A stretch of 64,000 nt of DNA from Gemmatimonadales bacterium (GTDB taxonomy: Bacteria; Gemmatimonadota; Gemmatimonadetes; Longimicrobiales; Gaopeijiaceae). The translations under genes and the position numbers were made by a program. The stretch is taken from NCBI GenBank assembly GCA_007692605.1, contig REBS01000135.1, positions 1-64,000 on the forward strand, given 5' to 3'. Positions 26,462 through 35,384 of this stretch are shown in pieces; position 1 is the first letter of the stretch, and each line of letters starts with the position of its first letter. Under the pieces are notes generated by a model. The model was given only the letters and a program-made list of their open reading frames with translations. It did no database searches and had not been told where the DNA came from.

Positions 26462-27547
26462 TCATTCGAGGATCTGGTTGACCAGCGAAGAGGTATAGTC
26501 GACGATCGCGATGACCTTGTCGTAGGCCATGCGGGTGGGTCCGATGACCCCGATGACCCCCTTCAGGGTCCCCACGCGGTACTCGGCGGTGACGAGGGTG
26601 AAGTCCCGGAGTTCGTCGCGCATGTTCTCGCCACCAATCGTGACCTGCAGGCCGGTGGGATGCGGACGGTCCCCCAGCACGGCCGCAAACAGATCGTGCT
26701 GCTCCGTGAGTTCGATCAGGCCCTTCAGACGCTCCCCGGTCGTGAACTCGGGTTGCGTGGCCAGGACCGAGGTGTGACCGAGATGAATCGCGGTGCCCTC
26801 CACCTCCGGCCAGTCGAACAACTCCGATCCAGACTGCATGAAGACATTGAGGATCTCCTCGGCGGCGTCATCGGCCTCGGCATGCGCATCCCGGATCCGA
26901 TCCGAGACGGTCTCGCGAATTTCCCTCAGGGTCAGACCGCCGAGTCGTTCGTTGAGAAGGTGAGTGATCGTGACGAGGGTGTCGTCGGGGACTTCGGTAT
27001 TCAGGTCCACGTAAAGGGTTCGAGCCAGCCCGCTCCGGATCTGAGCGACGAGGAGTACCTTGGTGGCCGAGACCCGCGCGAGCTCCAGCCGCTCGAGCAC
27101 CGCCGCATCGAGACGCGGTGCCGCCGCCACTCCAAGTTCCTGAGACAGGAGGCCCAGGGCACGGGTGGCGCGTCGGACCAGTCGCTCGACCTCCGACGAG
27201 CCGGGGCGGTCGAGCTCCTTCGCGAGCCGCTGCCGGTCTTCCTCGGAGAGCACGGCCGGCTGCATCAGACGATCAACGAACACCCGGTAGGCGAGGTCGG
27301 TCGGAACCCGTCCGGCCGAGGTATGCGGGTGGATGAGGTACCCCTTCTCCTCGAGGTCACTCATCGTGTTGCGCACGGTCGCCGGCGACACCCCGAGACT
27401 GAACCGCCGGGTGACCGTCCGGCTGCCGGCCGGCTCCGCGGTCTCCACGTAGGTGCGCACCACGGCGTCGAGGACCCGACGCTCCCTCTCCGTCAGGTCG
27501 TCTCCGAGCCGCGCCCGCGACTCCTCTGGATTCAGTGATTCGGCCAT
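26462..27547 (-). CDS. hrcA: heat-inducible transcription repressor HrcA
   Basis: Represses class I heat-shock genes at CIRCE operators. ATG 27547 gives 361 residues; the longer frame runs back into the HemW-like gene. It has the N-terminal winged helix (LTERERRVLDAVVRTYVETAEPAGSRTV ... SPATVRNTMSDLEEKGYL, about 17-75), then AGRVPTDLAYRVFVD. The GAF-like and inserted dimer domains follow, ending at GVIGPTRMAYDKVIAIVDY. No CIRCE inverted repeat was seen next to hrcA or dnaJ, so its targets are probably elsewhere. Confidence 0.94.
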   Translation of the reverse strand: MAESLNPEESRARLGDDLTERERRVLDAVVRTYVETAEPAGSRTVTRRFSLGVSPATVRNTMSDLEEKGYLIHPHTSAGRVPTDLAYRVFVDRLMQPAVLSEEDRQRLAKELDRPGSSEVERLVRRATRALGLLSQELGVAAAPRLDAAVLERLELARVSATKVLLVAQIRSGLARTLYVDLNTEVPDDTLVTITHLLNERLGGLTLREIRETVSDRIRDAHAEADDAAEEILNVFMQSGSELFDWPEVEGTAIHLGHTSVLATQPEFTTGERLKGLIELTEQHDLFAAVLGDRPHPTGLQVTIGGENMRDELRDFTLVTAEYRVGTLKGVIGVIGPTRMAYDKVIAIVDYTSSLVNQILE

Positions 27548-27560
27548 GGTACTCTGAAGA

Positions 27561-28694
27561 TCAGAGATCGGGGGCGCCGCGTCGAGGGGCAGAGAGCAGT
27601 TCGGCCAGATCGACCGCGATCCCGTCGAGCCGAAGAATCCCTTCCGGCGTGAGTCGAATGCGTCCCGCCCCCCACTCAACCCAACCGGCCCTCCGCCATG
27701 CCCGGAGCCTCGGCTCGTCTCTGCCGAGTCCGAGGGGAATTCTCATTCCCTCCCGCGTCGGCAGCCGAGACCAGATGCGCTCCAATCGGACCTCGGCTGG
27801 CGAGAGGATCTCTCCGCCGGCGCCAGGCTCCAGCCCTCGGTTCAGCCGATCCCGGTAGTGCGTCCACGCAGACACATTCCAGCTACGTCGAGGGTTGCGG
27901 AAGCTCCGGGCCCCCGGCCCGAGTCCCAGGATCGGCCAGCGTCGCTGGATCGCCGTCGCCATCGACGAGACCGCTCCGGGCAGCGCCAGATTGACCACAT
28001 CGGTGGACTCGAACCCCAGGTCCGACGCCCGGTCACGAAGCGCCCGCCAGGCATGTGCGAGGCGCTCACCCGAAGCGGAATCTTCCTCTGCTCCCTCGTA
28101 GAACGAAAGGTGCGAGACACCCGACCCCTGCAGTCGATCCAAAAGTTCGAAAAGCGCCGGGAGGGTCTCATCTCCGGGACGGAAAATCAGATCGGCGGCC
28201 AGCACAGGGGGATCGAGCTCGGCGATGTTCTCGAGCAGGGAGACTCTCTCGTCACTCCATCCCCCCGGCCTCGCCGTGGGGTCGGCACGAAGGCAGATGC
28301 GGGTGACGCCACCCTCCATCCAATCCCCCACGGTGGACCGGGGGTCGGCGGCGACTCCCCCCTCCCATCCCGGCTCCACCTCGACCGTCCACTCGCCCAC
28401 GCGGAGCTCGGGGGCCTCCAGAAGCTCGCGTACCAGTCGGGGAAGCGCCCGGCCGAGCGACGCGGGGGCCACGCCTCCAATCAGGAGTGAACTCGGTTCA
28501 GGGCTCACCAGGATGCCCCGCGCCGAACGGAGCGCGCACTCCAGCCCCAGGAGCCGAGCCCACTCGGCAGACGCCCCCTCCCCACCCAACTCTGCCGGTC
28601 GGACCGCTCCCGGTACCTCGAGATACAGATGTCGATAGGTCCCGGGAGCCACTCCGAAACTCTCGGCGCCCCCGACCTCGAGTCCGGTGCTCAC
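27561..28694 (-). CDS. HemW-like protein lacking the radical-SAM cysteines
   Basis: Over 377 residues this aligns by eye with HemW/HemN-like proteins: LYLEVPG at the position of LYVHIPF, LLIGGVAPASLGRALPRLV, VSHLSFYEG, LGLGPGARSF, GGEILSPAEVRLERI, and the C-terminal RLTPEGILRLDGIA. The CxxxCxxC that binds the 4Fe-4S cluster is replaced by A30, A34 and G37, and the GGGTP motif reads GGVAP. It therefore should not do radical-SAM chemistry; a haem-binding or chaperone role is possible. It lies next to hrcA, as true hemW genes often do. GTG 28694 overlaps the dprA stop. Confidence 0.8.
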   Translation of the reverse strand: MSTGLEVGGAESFGVAPGTYRHLYLEVPGAVRPAELGGEGASAEWARLLGLECALRSARGILVSPEPSSLLIGGVAPASLGRALPRLVRELLEAPELRVGEWTVEVEPGWEGGVAADPRSTVGDWMEGGVTRICLRADPTARPGGWSDERVSLLENIAELDPPVLAADLIFRPGDETLPALFELLDRLQGSGVSHLSFYEGAEEDSASGERLAHAWRALRDRASDLGFESTDVVNLALPGAVSSMATAIQRRWPILGLGPGARSFRNPRRSWNVSAWTHYRDRLNRGLEPGAGGEILSPAEVRLERIWSRLPTREGMRIPLGLGRDEPRLRAWRRAGWVEWGAGRIRLTPEGILRLDGIAVDLAELLSAPRRGAPDL

Positions 28695-29851
28695 CGCGCT
28701 GCCGATGTATCCACGCGCACCCACCCCTCGGGCTCCCGCCGAAGCCGTCCCTCGACCTCGAGTCGGGTGAGCGCCGCCAGTGTTCGCGACGCCGGGAGCC
28801 CGGACCGATCCAGGATCGCCTCGAGGGAAAGAGGCTCCAGCCCCACGAGGTCTCCCAGGCGCTCCTCGATCGGGAGCGTTCTCAGCGCCGGGCTGGACCG
28901 GCTCACCCTTCGCGCCGCCTCCAGAAGCTCGGGGGACACCTCTTCGAGTTCGAGGGCAGCCCATGGAACGCATTCCATGATCTCATCGGTCGAGGTCACG
29001 ATACAGCCGAGCCGCTTGATGAGGTCATGGGTGCCTCGGGTCTGCTCCCACTCGACCGAGCCGGGGATCGCCATGACCTCGCGTCCCAGATCGAGCGCGT
29101 GGTCGACCGTGATGAGAGCGCCACTCCGACGCCCGGCCTCGACCACCACGACCCCCCAGGAGAGTGCAGCGATGATCCGGTTCCGCCGCGGGAAGTGGTA
29201 GGGCCGTGCCTTCTCGCCCGGGGGGAACTCGCTCAGAAGGAGCCCCTTTCGAGCCACGGCCCGAAAGAGTCCGGCGTTCGCCACCGGGTAGGCGCGGTCA
29301 GGCCCCCTCGCCAGCACCGCGACCGTGCTGCCCGGTCCCTTGAGCGCGCCCTTGTGCGCCGCACCGTCGATCCCGAGCGCCATCCCGCTCACCACCCCCA
29401 TCCCCCCCGCCGAAAGCTCGGCAGAGAGACGCTCCGCCGTGCGCCGGCCCGTCGCGGTCGCCTTCCGGCTGCCCACGATCGCGACCAGGGGCCTGCGAAG
29501 GATCCCGAAATCGCCGTAGCTGAAGAGCACCGGCGGAGGGTCGTACAGGTGATGCAACGCCCGAGGATAGTCGGGATCGAGGTATCCGGTGATTCGAAAT
29601 CCGTCTCGCCGACACCACGCTCGGATCGCGCGGGCCTCGTCGAGGAGTCGCCCGGGAGTCGAGATCGCCCCCCTGGTTTCGGAACGCCCCGCCTGCGTGA
29701 CCGCGTCAGGGTGCCGCCAGACCTCGCGCGCCGACCCCCACCGCAGCAGAAGCCGGATCACCCCCAGGTCCCCGACCCCCGGAAGGATCCGCAGGGCCAG
29801 GAGGGCTTCCTCCTCGGACGCCTCGCTCAGAGGGGATCGGCGCCCCACCAC
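28691..29851 (-). CDS. dprA: DNA-processing protein DprA
   Basis: Binds incoming single-stranded DNA and loads RecA during natural transformation. The 386 residues have a SAM-like N-terminus (LLALRILPGVGDLG) and the Rossmann core with VAIVGSRKATATGRRTAE, SGMALGIDGAAHKGAL, FPRRNRIIAALSWGVVVVEA and AIPGS. A C-terminal winged helix (DLVGLEPLSLEAILDRSGLPASRTLAAL) completes it. The start is GTG 29851, overlapping obg by 25 bases; a CTG nearer the obg stop cannot be excluded. Confidence 0.94.
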   Translation of the reverse strand: MVGRRSPLSEASEEEALLALRILPGVGDLGVIRLLLRWGSAREVWRHPDAVTQAGRSETRGAISTPGRLLDEARAIRAWCRRDGFRITGYLDPDYPRALHHLYDPPPVLFSYGDFGILRRPLVAIVGSRKATATGRRTAERLSAELSAGGMGVVSGMALGIDGAAHKGALKGPGSTVAVLARGPDRAYPVANAGLFRAVARKGLLLSEFPPGEKARPYHFPRRNRIIAALSWGVVVVEAGRRSGALITVDHALDLGREVMAIPGSVEWEQTRGTHDLIKRLGCIVTSTDEIMECVPWAALELEEVSPELLEAARRVSRSSPALRTLPIEERLGDLVGLEPLSLEAILDRSGLPASRTLAALTRLEVEGRLRREPEGWVRVDTSAAR

Positions 29852-30951
29852 TCGTCCTCGTCCTCGGGGTCAGCGGAATCCCCCGGCGCCTCGCCAGTCG
29901 CCGCGGACTGGGGCTGATCCGCCGCGTCGGCCGCCTCTCGCGTGCGGCTCACCGAAGACCCTTCGCGATCGCGGGTCTCGACCACGATCTTCCACAGTCC
30001 CTCCTGAAGAGCGTCAAGCCCGCTGCGGGAAACCGACGAGATCGCAAAGACGCCCCAAGCCTCGGCCGCCTCGAGCTCGGGCGGAGATTCATCCGGCCCC
30101 AGTAGATCCACCTTGGTCAGCACCAGACAGTGGGGCCGGTCTGCGAGCTCCGGCGAATACTGCCGCAACTCCCTGCGGAGGCGCTCGTAGGTCTCCAGGG
30201 GATCGGGCTCGGTCACCGGGACCAGGATCGCCAGGGTTCGCGTGCGCTCGATATGCCGAAGAAACTGGTGACCCAGGCCCTTGCCCTCGTGCGCGCCCTC
30301 GATGATCCCGGGGATATCGGCGAGCACAAAGGACCGAAACCCGGACAGGGTCACGACCCCCAGGTTCGGAGAGAGGGTCGTGAAGGGATAATCGGCGACC
30401 TTCGGCTTCGCCGCCGAAAGGGCCGAGATGAGGGTCGACTTTCCCGCGTTCGGTTCGCCCACGAGGCCCACATCGGCCATGAGCTTCAGGGTGAGGCGCA
30501 CGGTGCGTTCTTCGCCCTCCCCCCCGGGTTCCCACGTTCGCGGAGCCTGGTTCGTGGCGCTCGTGAAGTGGATGTTCCCGCGGCCCCCGCGGCCTCCGCG
30601 GGCTGCCACGAAACGCTCACCATCTTCCAGGAGTTCTCCGAGATACTCCCCGGAATCGGCATCGTGCACCTCGGTCCCCGGAGGCACCTTGAGGACGAGA
30701 TTCTCGCCCCCCCGTCCCGTCCGGCTCTTTCCCTGTCCGTGCTGACCCCGTTCGGCCCGGTACTCGGCCCGGTACCGGAAATCCATGAGGGTCGAGAGCT
30801 GCTCGTCGACCTCGAGGATCACACTTCCACCCGCTCCCCCGTCCCCACCCGCAGGGCCTCCCCGGGGCACGAAGGACTCCCGCCGGAATGCGTCCGAACC
30901 GGACCCTCCGACTCCTCCGCGGACCTTGATGGTCACCTCGTCAACGAACAT
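29827..30951 (-). CDS. obg: GTPase Obg
   Basis: Essential ribosome-assembly GTPase acting on the large subunit. ATG 30951 has a GAAGGGA site and begins MFVDEVTIKVRGG as in the family. The Gly-rich OBG domain covers residues 1-158 and the G domain follows with the P-loop GEPNAGKS at 165-172. Further G motifs are DIPGIIEGAHEGKGLG, LTKVDLL and ISSVS. The acidic C-terminal tail of about 50 residues (DPEDEDEW) is variable in the family. The longer upstream frame overlaps the asparaginase fusion and is rejected. Confidence 0.96.
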   Translation of the reverse strand: MFVDEVTIKVRGGVGGSGSDAFRRESFVPRGGPAGGDGGAGGSVILEVDEQLSTLMDFRYRAEYRAERGQHGQGKSRTGRGGENLVLKVPPGTEVHDADSGEYLGELLEDGERFVAARGGRGGRGNIHFTSATNQAPRTWEPGGEGEERTVRLTLKLMADVGLVGEPNAGKSTLISALSAAKPKVADYPFTTLSPNLGVVTLSGFRSFVLADIPGIIEGAHEGKGLGHQFLRHIERTRTLAILVPVTEPDPLETYERLRRELRQYSPELADRPHCLVLTKVDLLGPDESPPELEAAEAWGVFAISSVSRSGLDALQEGLWKIVVETRDREGSSVSRTREAADAADQPQSAATGEAPGDSADPEDEDEWWGADPL

Positions 30952-30964
30952 GGTGTTTCCCTTC

Positions 30965-32677
30965 TCATTGGATGTATTCCCGCGCATCGCTATCCGATGC
31001 GTCGGATTGATTCCCGACTCGGTACCTTGACGCCACCGATCTCCAGACCTCGAACGCGCCGCGACCGACTCCCTCGTCGATTCCCTCGATCGCCAGGTGG
31101 AGGGCCGCCTCCACCTCGGCGGGCCGGCAACCGACCCGGAGCGCTCCTCGCAGGTGGGAGTATAGCTGCGGCCCGACCTCCTGAACGGCGAGGACCGCCA
31201 CGACGCATAACTCGCGGGTCGTCGTGGCAAGCCCCGGCCGCCCCAGCACCTTTCCGTACCCCTCTTCGACCATCCATCGATCCATCGCGGGATGAAGGTG
31301 GCCGATATTCTCGCGCAGCCCCTCGTATGCGCTCCCGTAGACCTCCCGGCACAACCGCTCCCCTCGGGCCTTCCAAAGCTCGCGGTCTTCCCCGGACTCC
31401 CCTGTCCGCACAGCGCCGGGGTCCAGCGCGCGCCACCGAGCGAATCCGTTCAGCGCCCGCGGGAACCCCACGAAGAGGTGCGCCTGCAAAAGACACTCCT
31501 CGACCTCGCGGTCCATCTCGAGGCCCGCGGCGACCAAAAGCACCCTGCGGATCCGCTCATCGTCGCCCGCGGCGAGCGCCGAACTCAGCGATACCAGCAC
31601 CCGGACCGAGGGGGAAAGCACCCCATCGGCCCGGGGCCCGGATTCGTCGTCGCCTACCCCGGTGGCCCCCACCCGCCGGAGTTCGAGATCGGGCTCCAGT
31701 TGGGCGGCCGGCTCTCCCCGGGTATTACGAACCCGGGCGGGCTTCCATCGCTCCAGGCGACTCCATGCCTCGATGTCCAGGAGCTCGAGCTGATCCAGGA
31801 TGGCGAGAAGGGCCACCTCGGCCGCCCGCTTCGCACCGTCCTCGACCGTGAGCGCGATCCCGAGGCCCCGTCCCCGAACCCCCGCGCAATAGACGCCTTC
31901 GGCGCCGACCTTGGCCACCACGAGCCCCCGGGTGGCCTCGATCAGTTCGGTGCACAGGCGACCGGTCCCCGCCACCATCCGGGGATGCTTCGTCATCGCG
32001 CCGAGTACCGAGGCCGGACCCGGATCTCCGGCGTCGGCCGCCTGTACGAAGGCACCCATGGCGCGGGCGATCGCCTCGAGAGGCACCGCGAAGCAGACCA
32101 CCCCGCACCCGTCGACCCCTTCCAGGAGCCGGGCGCGCGGGATCCCGGTCCATCGGGCGATCTCGTCGGCCATTCGCTCCTGCAGGGGATGTCCGGCAGC
32201 ATGGTACCCGCGGGGATCCCACCCCCGATGGCGCACGAGTGCCAGCATTCCGGCATGCTTTCCCGAACAGTTGTTGTGGATCCGGCCGGGTTCGCCCCCG
32301 TCCCGCCAGAGCGTCGCGGCGGCACCCTCGGCCATGGGGGGGTGCGCCCCGCAGGCGAGATCTCCACTGTCGAACCCCGCGCGCAACAGGAGCCGCTCGG
32401 CGGTCCTGACGTGCTCGGCCTCTCCATTGTGGGAGCCGCAGGCCAGCGCCAGCTCCGTCGGCTGAATCCCCAGCGCCTCGACGACTCCGTCCTCGACGAG
32501 CGGAAGCGCCTGAAAGGGCTTCGCAGCCGAACGCATGAAGGTGATTCTCGCCACCTCGCCGCACTCCGCCACCCGTCGCCCCCCGGCCTCCACCACCGCC
32601 GCGTGGACTCGGTGTCGGGACTCCTCGATCGAGCCCCGCCGCAGGATCACAATGCCTGCCGCCCCCTCTGCCGTCAT
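30965..32677 (-). CDS. L-asparaginase (rhizobial ReAV type) fused to carboxymuconolactone-decarboxylase-like region
   Basis: Residues 1 to about 335 are a class-3 asparaginase that hydrolyses asparagine to aspartate and ammonia. The ReAV catalytic set is present two positions later: S50 and K53 (SAAK), S82 (CGSHNGE), K256, and the zinc site C137, K140, C191. Residues 350-555 resemble two tandem carboxymuconolactone decarboxylase/AhpD-type helical units (LSPSVRVLVSLSSALAAGDD ... and TTRELCVVAVLAVQEVG ... YSHLRGALRVGC). They have no redox CxxC. One continuous frame links both halves. ATG 32677 fits the family start. The role of the second half is unknown. Confidence 0.85.
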   Translation of the reverse strand: MTAEGAAGIVILRRGSIEESRHRVHAAVVEAGGRRVAECGEVARITFMRSAAKPFQALPLVEDGVVEALGIQPTELALACGSHNGEAEHVRTAERLLLRAGFDSGDLACGAHPPMAEGAAATLWRDGGEPGRIHNNCSGKHAGMLALVRHRGWDPRGYHAAGHPLQERMADEIARWTGIPRARLLEGVDGCGVVCFAVPLEAIARAMGAFVQAADAGDPGPASVLGAMTKHPRMVAGTGRLCTELIEATRGLVVAKVGAEGVYCAGVRGRGLGIALTVEDGAKRAAEVALLAILDQLELLDIEAWSRLERWKPARVRNTRGEPAAQLEPDLELRRVGATGVGDDESGPRADGVLSPSVRVLVSLSSALAAGDDERIRRVLLVAAGLEMDREVEECLLQAHLFVGFPRALNGFARWRALDPGAVRTGESGEDRELWKARGERLCREVYGSAYEGLRENIGHLHPAMDRWMVEEGYGKVLGRPGLATTTRELCVVAVLAVQEVGPQLYSHLRGALRVGCRPAEVEAALHLAIEGIDEGVGRGAFEVWRSVASRYRVGNQSDASDSDAREYIQ

Positions 32678-32768
32678 GAGTCCCGTCCTTCCCGTACGAA
32701 GTAGTCTGCCGCGGCTGCCCGGGCGTTTCCATGGCAGAAAAGGTAACCCTGTCTGTGGCGAGCCGGCC

Positions 32769-33632
32769 TCACCCGGACCACAGCCCCGGAAGCTGCGGAA
32801 GATTCGACCAGAGCAGCCGGATCCCGACGACAAGCATGAGAATCCCGAAGGCCCTTCGCAGGTGCCGAACGGGCAGGGCCTGGTTGATCCGCGTGCCGAG
32901 GGGCGCCAGGAGAACCGCGCCCGGGATCATCGCCAGCGCGAGGGGAACGGCCACGTAGCCGACCGTACCGCCGGGCATCCCTTCCACTCCCCAACCGGCG
33001 GCGGCATACGAAAGGATTCCCGCCGGCGCCGCGAAGGCGACGATCCCGATCGACGCAGCCGCCACACGCTTGAGTTCGAGTCCGACCCAGTTCAGGAGGA
33101 TCGGGATCGCCACGATCCCTCCGCCGATCCCCAGCAGCGCCGACAGCAGTCCCACCCCGGCCCCTCCGACCACTGCCGCCCCTTTCGAGACGCCACTGCC
33201 CGCTTCGCGGTTCAGCGTCGCAGAGCTCCCGCCATCGGAGTGAAGCAGCCGGAGGCAGGAGACGAGAAGGACGATCGCGAATCCGACCCGGAGCAGCGGC
33301 CCCGGCATCGCGACCGCGAGGAGGGCCCCGACGATCGCGGCGCCCCCGGCCGGGACGCCCAGGGGAAGGACCACATCCCAGTCGAGTGTGCCCTGGCGAC
33401 GGTAGGACAGGAAACCCGACACGGCCGTGGGAAGGATGACCGCAAGAGAGGTGGCATGAGCCAGCGCGGTCTGGTGCTCCGACGCCACCACGAGCCCCGA
33501 CCATTCGGGCATCGCCATGAGAAGGTAGAAGAAGGGCACCATCACGATGCCTCCCCCGATCCCGAGAAGCCCCGACAGGACCCCGACGAGCGCTCCCATC
33601 GCGACGGCGAGCAGGAGCGCCAGGAGGCTCAT
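32769..33632 (-). CDS. TauE/SafE family membrane permease
   Basis: Integral inner-membrane protein, 287 residues and about eight hydrophobic segments, likely exporting a small organic or inorganic anion. Two inverted-repeat halves each start with the family motif: GVLSGLLGIGGGIVMVP near residues 17-33 and GLLSALLGIGGGIVAIP near 162-178. The TauE/SafE family exports sulfite, sulfoacetate and similar compounds, but the substrate cannot be deduced. It lies between the asparaginase fusion and the ctpA-type protease with gaps of 91 and 48 bases. Confidence 0.9.
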   Translation of the reverse strand: MSLLALLLAVAMGALVGVLSGLLGIGGGIVMVPFFYLLMAMPEWSGLVVASEHQTALAHATSLAVILPTAVSGFLSYRRQGTLDWDVVLPLGVPAGGAAIVGALLAVAMPGPLLRVGFAIVLLVSCLRLLHSDGGSSATLNREAGSGVSKGAAVVGGAGVGLLSALLGIGGGIVAIPILLNWVGLELKRVAAASIGIVAFAAPAGILSYAAAGWGVEGMPGGTVGYVAVPLALAMIPGAVLLAPLGTRINQALPVRHLRRAFGILMLVVGIRLLWSNLPQLPGLWSG

Positions 33633-33680
33633 GTCAGCCCCCCCCGTACCCGCCCGGACGGACCGGTCCGTCCGGGGCGA

Positions 33681-35384
33681 TCAACGACCCGGGGACTCCG
33701 AGTCCGATCCGCTCTCTTGCTCCGAGTCCGATCCGCCCGCGGTCCCACGCTCGGAACCGAGCGAGAAGAGCGCGAGGGGATCCTCAGATCCCCGGAGTAT
33801 CTCGAGGCTGCGCTGCAGTGGCCGGTCGTAGGGCATGCGCCGCGCGAACTGACCGGCGTCTCCCCACCCCTGCAGGGCGATCTGCGACTCGAGCTGGAGC
33901 CGGGTGAACCGCTCCGCGTCGTCCCAGAGCTCGCGATCCAGCTCGAATCCACGCTCCTGCAACGAGGCGTAGAGGTCATCGAGGTCGCCGTCGGTGACCT
34001 CGAAGTCCTCGTTCGAGTCCTGCCGCTGCAGGTAGGATACGGCGAAATCGAAGAGCCCCGTGGTGTAGACGCCTGCGTGCTGGAAGAGCGCCCGAACCGC
34101 CCGCTGCTCGCGCAACGAGAGCGTGTCCGGATTCACGAGGAGATCGGGCACGATCCCACCACCACCGTAGAGTTGGCGGCCGGCCATCGACTCGACCGTG
34201 GGCCGACCCGCGGTATCCGGAGAGAAGACATACTCGCCGTAGAGTCCGAGGGAGACGGTCTGGGGAACGGGCTCGGCCGGTGTCTCCTCCACCGGCTCCT
34301 CCGGCGCCTCGCCGGGATCCGCCCGGCGTTCGATCGATCGGCCGGCGGGCGTATACCATCGTGCGGTCGTGAGCTTCAGGACGTTCCCCCCGGTCAGGGT
34401 GAACAGCGACTGCACGGAGCCCTTCCCGAACGTCGTCGCACCCACGACCAGGGCGCGGTCGTGGTCCTGCAGCGCTCCCGCCAGGATCTCCGAAGCGGAT
34501 GCGCTTCCCCGATCGACCAGTACCACCACCGGCATCCCTTCATATCGGTCGTCGGTCGAGGATTCGATGACCTCGTTCTGGTCCCGGCTCTGTCCACGCG
34601 TCTCGGCGATCGGGATCCTTCGGGGCAGGAAGAGGTCGGTGATCCCGATTCCCTGGGCCAACAGACCGCCCGGATTACCTCGCAGGTCGAGGATAAACGA
34701 ACGGGCGCCCTCCGCTCGGAGGGAGTCGGCGGCCGCCTGCACCTCGCGTCCGGAATTCTCCTGGAACATTCCGAGCGGGATATATCCCACGTCACCGTCG
34801 AGAAGGGTGGCGAATGCCACCGAACGCAGTTGGATCTGTTGACGGGTGAGAGTGAAGGGGATCGGGTTTTCGACTCCCGGCCGGAGGATCTTCACATCCA
34901 CATCGGATCCCGGACGACCGCGGAGTACCTGCACGGCCTGCTGACTGGACCAGCCCCGGATCGACTCCCCGTCGACCTCGACGATCTGGTCTCCGGCACG
35001 GATCCCCGCGCGGGCCCCGGGGGTGCCGGGGATCGGGCTCACGACAGTCACCAGATTGTCGCGATCCACGATTTCGAGACCCACTCCACCGTAGTCCCCC
35101 TCGGTCTGGATCCTGAAGTTCTCGTAGTCGCTGACGTTCAGCAGGGAGGAGTTCGGATCCCCCAGCTCCCTGAGCAGCCCGTCGATCGCAATGTCATAGA
35201 GCTGCTCACGGTCGAGTTGGTCCACGTATCGATCCGAGATGTGATCCAGGACTTCCTGGAAGAGTCGGGACTGGAGATAGACGTTCTCTTCCTGCGCCAC
35301 ACCCCGCTGAAGAAACCACCCCCCGGCCATGAGAGCCAGAAGGAGGACGATTCCGGGACCTAGGGGGGCGCGTCGAGAGCTCAT
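33681..35384 (-). CDS. ctpA: S41 family C-terminal processing protease (CtpA-like)
   Basis: Periplasmic, membrane-anchored serine protease that trims C-termini of envelope proteins. The 567 residues have an N-terminal membrane segment (about 10-26), a PDZ domain (about 85-165) and the S41 core. The nucleophile is S296 in SASASEIL, with K321 in TFGKGSVQS 25 residues later, the family spacing. The C-terminus is an extra 200-residue helical region with a Ser/Asp/Glu tail containing a short direct repeat. The start overlaps tmk (ATGA). Confidence 0.93.
   Translation of the reverse strand: MSSRRAPLGPGIVLLLALMAGGWFLQRGVAQEENVYLQSRLFQEVLDHISDRYVDQLDREQLYDIAIDGLLRELGDPNSSLLNVSDYENFRIQTEGDYGGVGLEIVDRDNLVTVVSPIPGTPGARAGIRAGDQIVEVDGESIRGWSSQQAVQVLRGRPGSDVDVKILRPGVENPIPFTLTRQQIQLRSVAFATLLDGDVGYIPLGMFQENSGREVQAAADSLRAEGARSFILDLRGNPGGLLAQGIGITDLFLPRRIPIAETRGQSRDQNEVIESSTDDRYEGMPVVVLVDRGSASASEILAGALQDHDRALVVGATTFGKGSVQSLFTLTGGNVLKLTTARWYTPAGRSIERRADPGEAPEEPVEETPAEPVPQTVSLGLYGEYVFSPDTAGRPTVESMAGRQLYGGGGIVPDLLVNPDTLSLREQRAVRALFQHAGVYTTGLFDFAVSYLQRQDSNEDFEVTDGDLDDLYASLQERGFELDRELWDDAERFTRLQLESQIALQGWGDAGQFARRMPYDRPLQRSLEILRGSEDPLALFSLGSERGTAGGSDSEQESGSDSESPGR

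Noticed and set aside
32535-35363. Plus-strand open frame of 942 codons opposite TauE and ctpA
   Set aside because: Composition is Arg/Pro/Gly-rich shadow sequence with no ribosome-binding site; both minus-strand genes have full motifs.
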